DNA from: Salmonella enterica subsp. arizonae
Lineage (GTDB): Bacteria; Pseudomonadota; Gammaproteobacteria; Enterobacterales; Enterobacteriaceae
Assembly: GCF_008692845.1 (NCBI RefSeq)
Contig: NZ_VXJW01000001.1
Coordinates: forward strand, 248,001-312,000
Length of the DNA: 64,000 nt
Reading direction: 5' to 3'
A program made the position numbers and the translations under genes. Under the pieces are notes generated by a model. That model did no database searches. It was not told the DNA's origin and saw only the letters and a program-made list of their open reading frames with translations. Shown in pieces: positions 1-8,017 of the stretch (position 1 is the first letter of the stretch; every line of letters begins with the position of its first letter).

Positions 1-60
1 TTGTCGGGGAAGAGGGGCAAACGCGTGCGACGCAGTAGCTTTCGCGGAAAAGTGACAGAC

Positions 61-90
61 AAAAAAATGGCGCACAGAGTGCGCCATTTT
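61..90 (-). terminator. Rho-independent terminator of lpp
   Basis: A 12-bp perfect stem (64-75 with 79-90) closes a 3-nt loop. Read on the minus strand it is followed by a run of seven T (complement of 61-67). It lies 17 nt beyond the lpp stop codon, where the strong lpp terminator is expected. The first 60 bases of the window beyond it hold nothing I recognise. In Salmonella a second lpp copy normally follows, which would lie outside the window. Confidence 0.93.
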
Positions 91-106
91 TATTACGCAG
101 GTACTA

Positions 107-355
<249 letters not shown>

Positions 356-384
356 CTAGATTGAGTTAATCTCCATGTAGCGTT

Positions 385-415
385 ACAAGTATTACACAAA
401 CTTTTTTAGGTTGAG
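385..415 (-). promoter_or_regulatory. lpp promoter
   Basis: On the minus strand TAATACT (complement of 388-394) matches the known lpp -10 element, and the stretch down to the start codon is nearly identical to the E. coli lpp leader as I remember it. The DNA just upstream (415-440) is very AT-rich, as expected for the lpp UP-like region. The rest of the 309-bp gap between lpp and pykF (to 652) holds only this promoter, the pykF terminator and AT-rich sequence without a gene. Confidence 0.8.
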
Positions 416-598
416 AATATTTTTTTGATGGGAATGCGCTTATTTTTGATCGTTCGCTCAAAGAAGCACCGAAAAGCATGAAAGTCCCTAAAAAACCGAG
501 AGAAAACAGGGAGCTTCCATCGGATTCTTCTTAGATAATCCGCAATAAGATAGTAAAATCCGATTTGATTTTTTATTAATAGCAGCTATCGATTAAAT

Positions 599-621
599 AA
601 AAAAAGCGCCGCGAGGGCGCT
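599..621 (-). terminator. Rho-independent terminator of pykF
   Basis: GC-rich 6-bp stem (605-610 with 616-621) with a 5-nt loop. On the minus strand a run of T (complement of the A run 599-605) follows. It lies about 30 nt after the pykF stop codon. Confidence 0.85.
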
Positions 622-652
622 CTTCTAAACAAATTAATTCACACAACAATTA

Positions 653-2065
653 TTACAGTACGTGAACAGAGGCGGTGTTAGTGGTGCCGCTTGGAACCAG
701 CGCGCCGGAGACCATAACCACAACGTCGCCTTTCTGGGCAAGGCCGCTTTGCAGGGCGACATCTTTGCCGAGACGGTAGAAATCATCAGTAGAATTGATT
801 TCTTTCACCAGTTGCGAAACCACGCCTTTACTCAGCACTAACTGACGGGCGGTCACTTCATTGGTGGTCAGCGCCAGGATGGTGGCGTCCGGGAAGTATT
901 TACGGACAGCGCGAGCGGATTTACCGCCCTGGGTCGCTACCACGATCAGCGGCGCTTCCAGTTTCTCGGCAGTTTCTACCGCGCCACGGCATACCGCTTC
1001 TGTAATACGCAATTTACGGCTATCGTTGTGGTAGTCCAGACGGCTGTTCATAACGCGGTCAGTACGTTCGCAGATAGTTGCCATAATAGAAACGGCTTCC
1101 AGCGGGTATTTCCCTTTTGCGGACTCGCCGGACAGCATGACCGCATCCGTACCGTCGAGGATAGCGTTCGCAACGTCGCCAGCTTCCGCGCGGGTCGGAC
1201 GCGGGTTTTTGATCATGGAATCCAGCATCTGGGTTGCAGTGATAACCACTTTACGTGCGCGAATACATTTTTCGATCATCATCTTCTGCGCGAAGATCAC
1301 TTCTTCAACCGGGATTTCTACGCCCAGGTCGCCACGCGCAACCATGATGCCGTCGGAAGCTTCGAGAATTTCATCGAAGTTGTTCAGGCCTTCCTGGTTT
1401 TCGATCTTGGAGATAATCTGGATGTTTTCGCCGCCGTGGGCTTTCAGATGCTCGCGAATTTCGACTACGTCAGAACGTTTGCGAATAAAAGAAGCCGCAA
1501 CAAAATCAACGCCTTGTTCGCAACCGAAGATCAGGTCCTGTTTATCTTTTTCAGCCAGCGCTGGCAGTGCGATGGAAACGCCTGGCAGGTTAACGCCTTT
1601 ATTTTCGCCCAGATCGCCGTTGTTCAGCACCTTACAAACCACTTTATTGCCTTCGATAGCGGTCACTTCCATACCGATCAGACCATCGTCAACCAGTACG
1701 GTGTTGCCGACTGACAGATCGGAGGTAAAGCCTTCATAGGTGACAGCAACGATTTCATTATTACCGACCACGGATTTGTCGGTGGTAAAAGTAAAGGTCT
1801 GACCCGCTTTCAATGAAACGTCGTTGCCGCCCTCCAGTTTAATAGTGCGGATTTCTGGTCCCTTAGTATCGAGCAGAATAGCGGCTTTTTTACCGGTCTT
1901 GCTCATCACGTTGCGCAAGTTCTGGATACGCTGACCGTGTTCTGCATAATCGCCATGAGAGAAGTTCAGACGCATCACGTTCATGCCCGCGTCCAGCATT
2001 TTGGTTAACATCTCTTCGGATTCGGTTTTCGGACCGATAGTGCAAACAATTTTCGTCTTTTTCAT
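653..2065 (-). CDS. pykF: Pyruvate kinase I (fructose-1,6-bisphosphate activated)
   Basis: Converts phosphoenolpyruvate and ADP to pyruvate and ATP, the last step of glycolysis, in the cytoplasm. The 470-residue protein has the family length. Visible signatures are the N-terminal [11 protein letters not shown] segment, the barrel region ending in SKIENQEG, and the active-site block [20 protein letters not shown] with its catalytic Lys and substrate loop. The C-terminal third is the allosteric domain. The gene sits upstream of lpp on the same strand, as in E. coli. A Cra operator and a strong -10 lie about 210-240 nt upstream of the start codon, giving a long leader. No defect is visible. Confidence 0.98.
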   Translation of the reverse strand: MKKTKIVCTIGPKTESEEMLTKMLDAGMNVMRLNFSHGDYAEHGQRIQNLRNVMSKTGKKAAILLDTKGPEIRTIKLEGGNDVSLKAGQTFTFTTDKSVVGNNEIVAVTYEGFTSDLSVGNTVLVDDGLIGMEVTAIEGNKVVCKVLNNGDLGENKGVNLPGVSIALPALAEKDKQDLIFGCEQGVDFVAASFIRKRSDVVEIREHLKAHGGENIQIISKIENQEGLNNFDEILEASDGIMVARGDLGVEIPVEEVIFAQKMMIEKCIRARKVVITATQMLDSMIKNPRPTRAEAGDVANAILDGTDAVMLSGESAKGKYPLEAVSIMATICERTDRVMNSRLDYHNDSRKLRITEAVCRGAVETAEKLEAPLIVVATQGGKSARAVRKYFPDATILALTTNEVTARQLVLSKGVVSQLVKEINSTDDFYRLGKDVALQSGLAQKGDVVVMVSGALVPSGTTNTASVHVL

Positions 2066-2270
2066 GACAGTCTTAGTCTTTAAGTTGAGAAGGATATGGA
2101 AATCTGGCTTCAGGCGCGCACGGCCCGGAAGCTAAGCCTGTGTTGCTAAAGTGATGATGCCTCGCTCTAAGGATAGGTGACATCGAAAGAGCGTGCAGAG
2201 GAATGTGTGCTCGCGTTTCAGCCCAACGGGAAGGGGATAATTTTAGTCGTTGAGTTTTACAGTCCAATGC

Positions 2271-2307
2271 GCTGAAACCATTCAAGAGACAATTGGCGCG
2301 CATTATA
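2271..2307 (-). promoter_or_regulatory. pykF promoter with Cra (FruR) operator
   Basis: Bases 2271-2286 read GCTGAAACCATTCAAG, a good match to the Cra consensus centred on TGAAACGNTTCA. On the minus strand the -10 hexamer TATAAT (complement of 2302-2307) lies just upstream of it, so bound Cra would cover the start of transcription and repress. This fits the known Cra repression of pykF in E. coli. No good -35 is visible. The rest of the 401-bp gap 2066-2466 is leader sequence with no credible gene. Confidence 0.78.
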
Positions 2308-2466
2308 CGCTTAAATTTACATAAAAGGAAAATGTAAACCCTGTTTCAAAAGACATCTGTGCAGATTCACAACGGTTTTTTATTACGATGTTTGCGATTT
2401 AGTTGGCGATGATGCCGCTCGACGATGGGCGGCGTTGCGCAACGTGGCGGAGTGTTGCGTATGATG

Positions 2467-2823
2467 TCAATTGAGCAACTTTTTCCCTTCCAGGTCGATG
2501 GCAATATTTTGGTTGTGCGCTTTTTGATAGCACAGAATCGCTATCCCGATCGCTGCCCAGCTAATGCCGACTAACAGAGCGTGAATGTTCATGCTTAAAC
2601 AGACGTAGCCGATGGCTATTATCCCCATGATCGGCAAAATGACATGGGCAAAAATACGCCGCTGGGATTTCATCCGGAAATTGAACCCACACAGGTTCAC
2701 GACAAAAAAAGCGAAAAGCGCGCCAAAGTTCACCAGCGGGGAGATGGATTCAATCTTGCACAGATAACTGAGCAGCAAGGTGACTCCGCCGGTAAGCTTA
2801 TGCCTGATCGCGTAAAAACGCGC
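2467..2823 (-). pseudogene. Remnant of an APC-family amino-acid permease (C-terminal part)
   Basis: An open frame of about 118 codons reads as the end of an amino acid/polyamine/organocation permease: a segment ISPLVNFGALFAFFVVNLCG typical of late membrane helices, then two further hydrophobic helices and a short polar tail. A permease of this family has about 450 residues, so over 300 are missing. The frame has no good ATG or ribosome site and is closed upstream by TAA at 2824-2826. The adjacent frame reads SNKRVF and would continue into YAIRHKLTGG after a frame change near 2811-2826, suggesting a frameshift. It matches what SPI-2 literature calls orf48; the substrate is unknown. Confidence 0.6.
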
Positions 2824-3023
2824 TTATTGCTGCGAAGCAGGGCGCGATATTTTCTCCGTGCGGATTAACCTACTGTCGGGAATAGTGATTGCGCGGCAGT
2901 CTGGAATATGAGAGATAAGTGGAGATACGGAAACCTGAAATGACAATGATGAAGCCGTACGGCGTTCGCTTACCAGTCGCTATCCTCGACGAAATAAGAC
3001 TATGACGCTTTCCGGCCCCGGGG

Positions 3024-6000
3024 TTATATACGCTCGATTTTTGCCGGCAGCCCCTGACGTACCGCCGCGCCGGAAACCCAGTCGAGCCAGGTATTGGTGA
3101 CGGTTCTTGTCGGATCGGCAAAACCCAGATCGTTAAGGTTTATACCTGACTGGATTTGCGGATCATACGGCATAGGCGCGCCGTCCAGAGAGTGCTGCGT
3201 TGCGCCCATCTCGCGATGGCCATATCCATGTTCGATGGCGATGACGCCGGGCATCACGCCATTTAACAAACTGATTTGCGTCACGACCTGACCGCCAGGT
3301 GTAATGATCCGTACCCGATCGCCATGTTGCAGTCCATAACGCTCGCCGTCTTGCGGATTCAGCGCCACCAGGTTTGCTGGCTTCACATGGTGTAAGCGCG
3401 GGATGACTGCTGTCGAGCTGGACATAGTATTCGATTTAAATGAAATCAGTTTCAGCGGCCACTGTCCAACGGGAAACTGGTCATCAATTGCCCGGCCATC
3501 TGACAAACGCGCTGGATACCAGACCGGGCAACCGCTGAAGCGCTCGCCGGTGATGGCGTGACGGTGGGCGGCGACATCCGCATTCCAGACTTGTAAAGGT
3601 TTTTCCCAGGCGTTACCCAACCGTTGATCCGTATAGCCGCTGCCCTCTGGCGCAAACCGGCCGCCGCGAGAGTAGATAAACGCCACGCGGCTGACTTCAT
3701 CAGGTTTAAGCGTGTGCTGAATCGCTGGCAGAATGCGGGTAACGCCGGTAAGCGTAATATCTTCCTGATTTGCCGGCGCAACCGGCGTCTTGCCCATGAA
3801 GGCGATATTAGCGGCTACGCGCAGATAAAAATCTTCCGCCCGGTTTAGTGGAAAAGCGTTGCCCTGCGGATCGGTTATTGCCCGGTCGCCGAATCCGGGC
3901 AGCCGCAGCCGTTTTGCTACCGCAATACAAAATGCCTCCATTGAAACAGGCTGTCCGTCCGCTGTTCGGCTGGTAGCAGGGGCGACAACCGGCCAGCGTG
4001 CGGTTGTGGTTTTACTGGCTACGCCGCCCCAGGGAGCCGTAAAGCCCCAGCTCTCGAAATTATGCGTATCCGGCACAATGTAGTCCGCCAGCGCCGTCGT
4101 TTCATTCATAAAGGCGTCAATCGCGATAAAGAGCGGCAGTCGACGAGGATCTTTGAGCTTTTCTTCCGCGACGGCGCGTAGACCGGGAATACCGTAAAAC
4201 GGGTTGCTCATGTTGGAAATCCAGGCTTTAAGCGGATAAGGATAGCCTTCAAGCGCGGAGGTCAACAGTTCGGTAAGCTGGCCTGCCACAAAGGGATACC
4301 ACGGCGCTTTAGCTGGATAAGGAGATTGCCCGGCAGCAATCTTGTCGCGGTACTCTTCCGATGTTTCATACGCGGTTTTGCTGCGGGCAATACTTAACCC
4401 GGACGGTTTCATTTTCCCGGCAAAACTGTTCATGTTGTAGCGGGGGCCGTCGCTTACGCCGTTGAATTTGCCGCCGCCGACAAAGACGCCGCCGGACAGG
4501 CTAAGGTTACCGATCAGCGTGTTAAGCATCATGACCGACCAGGCGTTATAGAACCCATTACCGGCCATCATGCCGCCGTGACTGATAACTGCGGCTTTAC
4601 GTCCGTGAGCAGTAAAGGTTTCCGCCAGCGCGATAATTTGTGCTTCCGGGACGCCGCACTGTTCGCTGTATTGCGTCAGCGAGAGCTTTTCTGCCGCCTC
4701 TTTCAGGCGTTGCAAACCGCTCTTCACCGTGACCCGTTGGCCGTCGGCGAGCGTAACGACCTGTGTCACGAAAAGCCGCGCCTGTCGGCAGGTGGACGCG
4801 GCGACCAGTTCGCCGTCGGTGTTAAGCACGACGGGGGTCTCTTCGCCGCCGGGTGTGAGATGACGCAGCGTTAGGTGTTGTCCGGCAAGCGTCGGAAGTT
4901 CATCCGCAATTACCAGGTGCGTGGCGTTGGTCCAACTTTGTTCCCCGGCCTGCTGCATCGCCTGTACGCCGGGAATTGCCAGGTAATCAGCATGATAACG
5001 TTGATTATCCATGATCCAGCGGATCATCCCCATCGCCAGCGCCGAATCGCTGCCGGGCAGGACAGGTTGCCAGCGGCCGCGAGGATCGGCCAGCACTGTT
5101 GATAACGGCAGCGCAGGGGCGACCACGACGTACTGAAAATTCTCACGCAGCCGGGCGCTCGCCAACTGGCGCGCCTGGCGTTTAAACGGATTGCCGGACT
5201 GTGCCGGGGAGGTGCCCATAAATAGCGCAAATTCCACGTTTTCCCAGTCGGGTTTGACATGCGGGTTTTTATCCAGATCGCCCATCAGCGCCCCGGAGCC
5301 GGCCCGGTAAGCCAGTCCACAGTAGGCGCCATGCGCGCCGAAATTTTTGCTGCCGAAGCTATTTAGCGCAAAACGACGCAGAAACGCATCGCGGCCTTCG
5401 TCGCTGGTATTCGTGACCAATAACTGATTGGTTTTTGGCCCGAAACTGGGGTGCTTTGCGTCGATTGGCGTATCCGGCGCATGAATAGCGCGCAGTCCGT
5501 CCACATGACCTTCGCCAAACAGATCGCCGCCTTCCACAACTTCTTCAATAAGCTGCTCAAAGCTGATGCGCTGCCATTTCCCTTCGCCGCGTTTACCCAC
5601 GCGTTTCATTGGTTCAAGCAGTCGCAGCGGGCTGTACAGACTTTCCAGCAGCGTGGCGCCGCGCGCGCAGGCGGTTGAGCGGGCGTCAAGACCGCTTTCT
5701 CCCGCCAGTTGTTCCATGGCTTTGCTAAAAGGGACGGACGGATCAATCGGGTGTTCCTGCGACAAGGGGTGATAGGGATTGCCGGCTATGCGTATCACTT
5801 TGCCATCTGCATTAACCCGGGCGCGGATACCGCACTGTGTCCAACAGCCGAAGCATTGCGTCATGGCGATGGTTTGTTGTGGGTTTTGCTGCCAGTGCGT
5901 TTGCGCCTGCGCCTCCGGAATTAACGCATTGCCAAAGATGCGGTCGCGCGTTACCTTGCCGGACGTCCCGTTTAACAGGCCATCAATTGCGCGTTTCGCC

Positions 6001-6086
6001 ACATCACGGTAGCTCAAACCAAAAGTGACCATCCCACCGACGGCGAGACCGACTTTTAGCCACTGACGACGGGTTAAATTAGCCAT
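3024..6086 (-). CDS. ttrA: Tetrathionate reductase catalytic subunit A (molybdopterin)
   Basis: Reduces tetrathionate to thiosulfate in the periplasm as the terminal step of an anaerobic respiratory chain. The 1020-residue protein starts with a twin-arginine signal (RR at 6-7, TRRQWLK) and has the Cys motif C78-x2-C81-x3-C85 with C140 as the fourth ligand of an iron-sulfur cluster. Molybdopterin guanine dinucleotide oxidoreductase domains follow (DMSO reductase family). I chose the ATG at 6086 because AGGAGA lies seven bases upstream and the Tat signal starts there; a start 12 codons earlier lacks both. It overlaps ttrC by 8 nt and is last in ttrBCA. Confidence 0.96.
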   Translation of the reverse strand: MANLTRRQWLKVGLAVGGMVTFGLSYRDVAKRAIDGLLNGTSGKVTRDRIFGNALIPEAQAQTHWQQNPQQTIAMTQCFGCWTQCGIRARVNADGKVIRIAGNPYHPLSQEHPIDPSVPFSKAMEQLAGESGLDARSTACARGATLLESLYSPLRLLEPMKRVGKRGEGKWQRISFEQLIEEVVEGGDLFGEGHVDGLRAIHAPDTPIDAKHPSFGPKTNQLLVTNTSDEGRDAFLRRFALNSFGSKNFGAHGAYCGLAYRAGSGALMGDLDKNPHVKPDWENVEFALFMGTSPAQSGNPFKRQARQLASARLRENFQYVVVAPALPLSTVLADPRGRWQPVLPGSDSALAMGMIRWIMDNQRYHADYLAIPGVQAMQQAGEQSWTNATHLVIADELPTLAGQHLTLRHLTPGGEETPVVLNTDGELVAASTCRQARLFVTQVVTLADGQRVTVKSGLQRLKEAAEKLSLTQYSEQCGVPEAQIIALAETFTAHGRKAAVISHGGMMAGNGFYNAWSVMMLNTLIGNLSLSGGVFVGGGKFNGVSDGPRYNMNSFAGKMKPSGLSIARSKTAYETSEEYRDKIAAGQSPYPAKAPWYPFVAGQLTELLTSALEGYPYPLKAWISNMSNPFYGIPGLRAVAEEKLKDPRRLPLFIAIDAFMNETTALADYIVPDTHNFESWGFTAPWGGVASKTTTARWPVVAPATSRTADGQPVSMEAFCIAVAKRLRLPGFGDRAITDPQGNAFPLNRAEDFYLRVAANIAFMGKTPVAPANQEDITLTGVTRILPAIQHTLKPDEVSRVAFIYSRGGRFAPEGSGYTDQRLGNAWEKPLQVWNADVAAHRHAITGERFSGCPVWYPARLSDGRAIDDQFPVGQWPLKLISFKSNTMSSSTAVIPRLHHVKPANLVALNPQDGERYGLQHGDRVRIITPGGQVVTQISLLNGVMPGVIAIEHGYGHREMGATQHSLDGAPMPYDPQIQSGINLNDLGFADPTRTVTNTWLDWVSGAAVRQGLPAKIERI

Positions 6087-7101
6087 GTTGTAATCTCCTG
6101 GTGAGTCCGTTGAGCGTTTCACGAATAATAATCAGTAGCGCGATCCACAGGCCGAAGGTGCCGAGAATAGCCAGCCAGCCATCCGTTCCGCCTGGTAACG
6201 AGTAAGGATTAAATTGCGCGTTGAACTTTGGTACGGTTTGTACCTGAATCAATAAGGTCCAGCGCATCAGCCAACATAACGCCAGCGCGCTCAGAACCAG
6301 CAGGACACGTCTTAGCTGCGATAAGGGATGACGTAGCGTCAGGCTACAGAACAACAGCGTTAATACCCACAGCGCTATCCAGCCGGCAGCGTAATATTTG
6401 GCTGACAGGGCGACGGTAATCCACCGACGGATTGCCGTCCCGGAAAGGGTATCGCCGCTAACCCACATGGCCACGACCAGACCCAGCGCCGCCAGCGTCC
6501 AGATTTGTCCCCACAGTATTTTTGGCAGTCGCGCAGAGTCGCGTCGGGCGGCGACAATCATCAGCGCGAAGCATGCCTGTAAGGCGCTAAGAAACATCGC
6601 CACGGGGAAGGCATAGCTAAACCAGATCGGACGCGCCATCACAACGGAGACTTCGCGGCCGGTATAAATCAGCAGACCCAACGCGCAAAGCGCGCTGGCC
6701 AGCGCCAACCACTTAGTGACGTTGTAACTTTTATTTAGCATTCTTTTCATCTGCTGGGCGAGGAACCACAGAACGAGAAATCCGGTAAACATTGGCAGGA
6801 ATAACGCTCCCCACGGCATCCACGACCAGGGCGTCGGCCAGGCGTAAAAATGCCAGACGCGCGCGGTCTGATGCAGATCCGCCGTCAGCGCCAGCGGTGC
6901 GGTAATCGCACAAGTAACGGCAATCAGTAACGCCTGATTTTCTTCTGTCGCGGCGTCTTTTTTTCGCCAGTGAAGATAACAGGCAAACAACGCGGCGCAG
7001 GCGGCAATGCCAATAAAAAAGAAATATTGTACCGCCCACGGTAGCCAGCTAATGTCCTGCGGGTGAGCCAGCACTTCTTCAATGATGAGTAAATGCGTCA
7101 T
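6079..7101 (-). CDS. ttrC: Tetrathionate reductase membrane subunit C (NrfD/PsrC type)
   Basis: Integral membrane quinol oxidase subunit that anchors TtrAB and feeds it electrons from menaquinol. The 340-residue protein is almost entirely hydrophobic, with about nine predicted membrane helices and short charged loops, as in the NrfD/PsrC family. Its ATG follows the ttrB stop directly, with GGAGG inside the end of ttrB, and its 3' end overlaps the ttrA start, so the three genes form one transcript. No frameshift is seen. Confidence 0.94.
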   Translation of the reverse strand: MTHLLIIEEVLAHPQDISWLPWAVQYFFFIGIAACAALFACYLHWRKKDAATEENQALLIAVTCAITAPLALTADLHQTARVWHFYAWPTPWSWMPWGALFLPMFTGFLVLWFLAQQMKRMLNKSYNVTKWLALASALCALGLLIYTGREVSVVMARPIWFSYAFPVAMFLSALQACFALMIVAARRDSARLPKILWGQIWTLAALGLVVAMWVSGDTLSGTAIRRWITVALSAKYYAAGWIALWVLTLLFCSLTLRHPLSQLRRVLLVLSALALCWLMRWTLLIQVQTVPKFNAQFNPYSLPGGTDGWLAILGTFGLWIALLIIIRETLNGLTRRLQHG

Positions 7102-7836
7102 TCAGACCTCCTGCCAAAGCGCGGGCTGCGCACGGCCCATTAAGGGGGTGACAAAGGCGTCGTCCAGACCCAAGTAGAAAACATGGGGCGACGTGCCGTT
7201 TTCTGGCTTTAATACCTTGATAGCGTCGCGATGTTGATGAAGCATGGTGGCGATGCGGCTATGAGGATCTTTGATATCGCCAATAATACGCGCGCCGCCG
7301 ACGCAGGACTCTACGCAGGCGGGTAGCAGCCCGGCTTCCAGACGATGGACGCAAAACGTGCATTTATCGGCGGTTTGCGTTTCATGATTGATAAATCGGG
7401 CGTCGTAAGGACACGCCTGTACACAGTAGGCACAGCCGACGCAGCGTTTGTTATCCACCACCACAATGCCGTCTTCCCGCTGAAAGGTGGCTTGTACCGG
7501 ACAGACCGGCACACAGGGAGGGTTATCGCAATGGTTGCACAGACGCGGTAATAGCACATTCGTGACCTCCCGGCTGCCTTCAGGCTGGACCTGGTATTGG
7601 TTCACCGTCGTGCGAAACGCGCCCTGCGGCGTTTGGTTTTCAATAGTGCAGCTTACGGTGCAGGACTGACAGCCGATACAACGTCGCAGGTCGATAAGCA
7701 TGGCGTAGCGGTGGCGGAAAGAGCCTTCATGCCGCTCCGGCGAAAAAGGAAATTTTGCTTCAGCCAGCGGAACCAGTGAGGCGCCAACGGTCAGGATGCC
7801 AAGTTGCTGGAGAAGTTGCCGTTTACTGCTGTCCAT
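7102..7836 (-). CDS. ttrB: Tetrathionate reductase iron-sulfur subunit B
   Basis: Electron-transfer subunit linking TtrC to TtrA. The protein has four ferredoxin-type Cys clusters (CIGCQSC, CDNPPC, CVGCAYC, CTFC), as in the DmsB/PsrB family of [4Fe-4S] proteins. The N-terminus is a Tat signal with SKRQLL, having Lys-Arg where two Arg are usual; the Salmonella TtrB signal is the classic natural example of this. I start at 7836 (244 residues), which has GGGAG six bases upstream. An in-frame ATG six codons earlier, used in some annotations, has no ribosome site. First gene of ttrBCA, divergent from ttrSR. Confidence 0.94.
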   Translation of the reverse strand: MDSSKRQLLQQLGILTVGASLVPLAEAKFPFSPERHEGSFRHRYAMLIDLRRCIGCQSCTVSCTIENQTPQGAFRTTVNQYQVQPEGSREVTNVLLPRLCNHCDNPPCVPVCPVQATFQREDGIVVVDNKRCVGCAYCVQACPYDARFINHETQTADKCTFCVHRLEAGLLPACVESCVGGARIIGDIKDPHSRIATMLHQHRDAIKVLKPENGTSPHVFYLGLDDAFVTPLMGRAQPALWQEV

Positions 7837-7953
7837 ATTGACTCCCGTCCACATTGCCAACAATGAAACATTTGTCACGATGTTGGTTTATGTGTAATGA
7901 ATAAAGAATGTCGATGATTTACAGTGTAAAAATCGAGACGGGGAGCGCTCTAT

Positions 7954-7967
7954 TGTGGTTAACCACA
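7954..7967. promoter_or_regulatory. Perfect 14-bp palindrome in the ttrB/ttrS control region
   Basis: TGTGGTTAACCACA is a perfect inverted repeat in the 181-bp gap between the divergent ttrB and ttrS genes, about 118 bp from the ttrB start codon. Its symmetry and place suggest a binding site for a dimeric regulator, TtrR being the obvious candidate. This is inference: I do not know a proven TtrR site to compare with. Confidence 0.5.
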
Positions 7968-7981
7968 TACCCGGCTTGTTG

Positions 7982-7995
7982 TTGATCTAAAACAA
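7982..7995. promoter_or_regulatory. Probable FNR box between ttrB and ttrS
   Basis: TTGATCTAAAACAA matches the FNR consensus TTGAT-N4-ATCAA at nine of ten defined bases. It lies 22 bp before ttrS and about 145 bp before ttrB. Anaerobic, FNR-dependent expression of ttrBCA is established in Salmonella. From its position this box could act on either promoter. Confidence 0.65.
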
Positions 7996-8017
7996 CATAA
8001 TTGACAGGGATATTGGG

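Noticed and set aside
1028..1714. 228-codon open frame on the plus strand opposite pykF
   Set aside because: It is antisense to a conserved enzyme gene, with no ribosome site and an unusual His/Phe-rich composition typical of shadow frames.
2073..2303. 76-codon frame in the pykF leader
   Set aside because: Covers the Cra operator and leader; composition does not look like a protein and there is no ribosome site.
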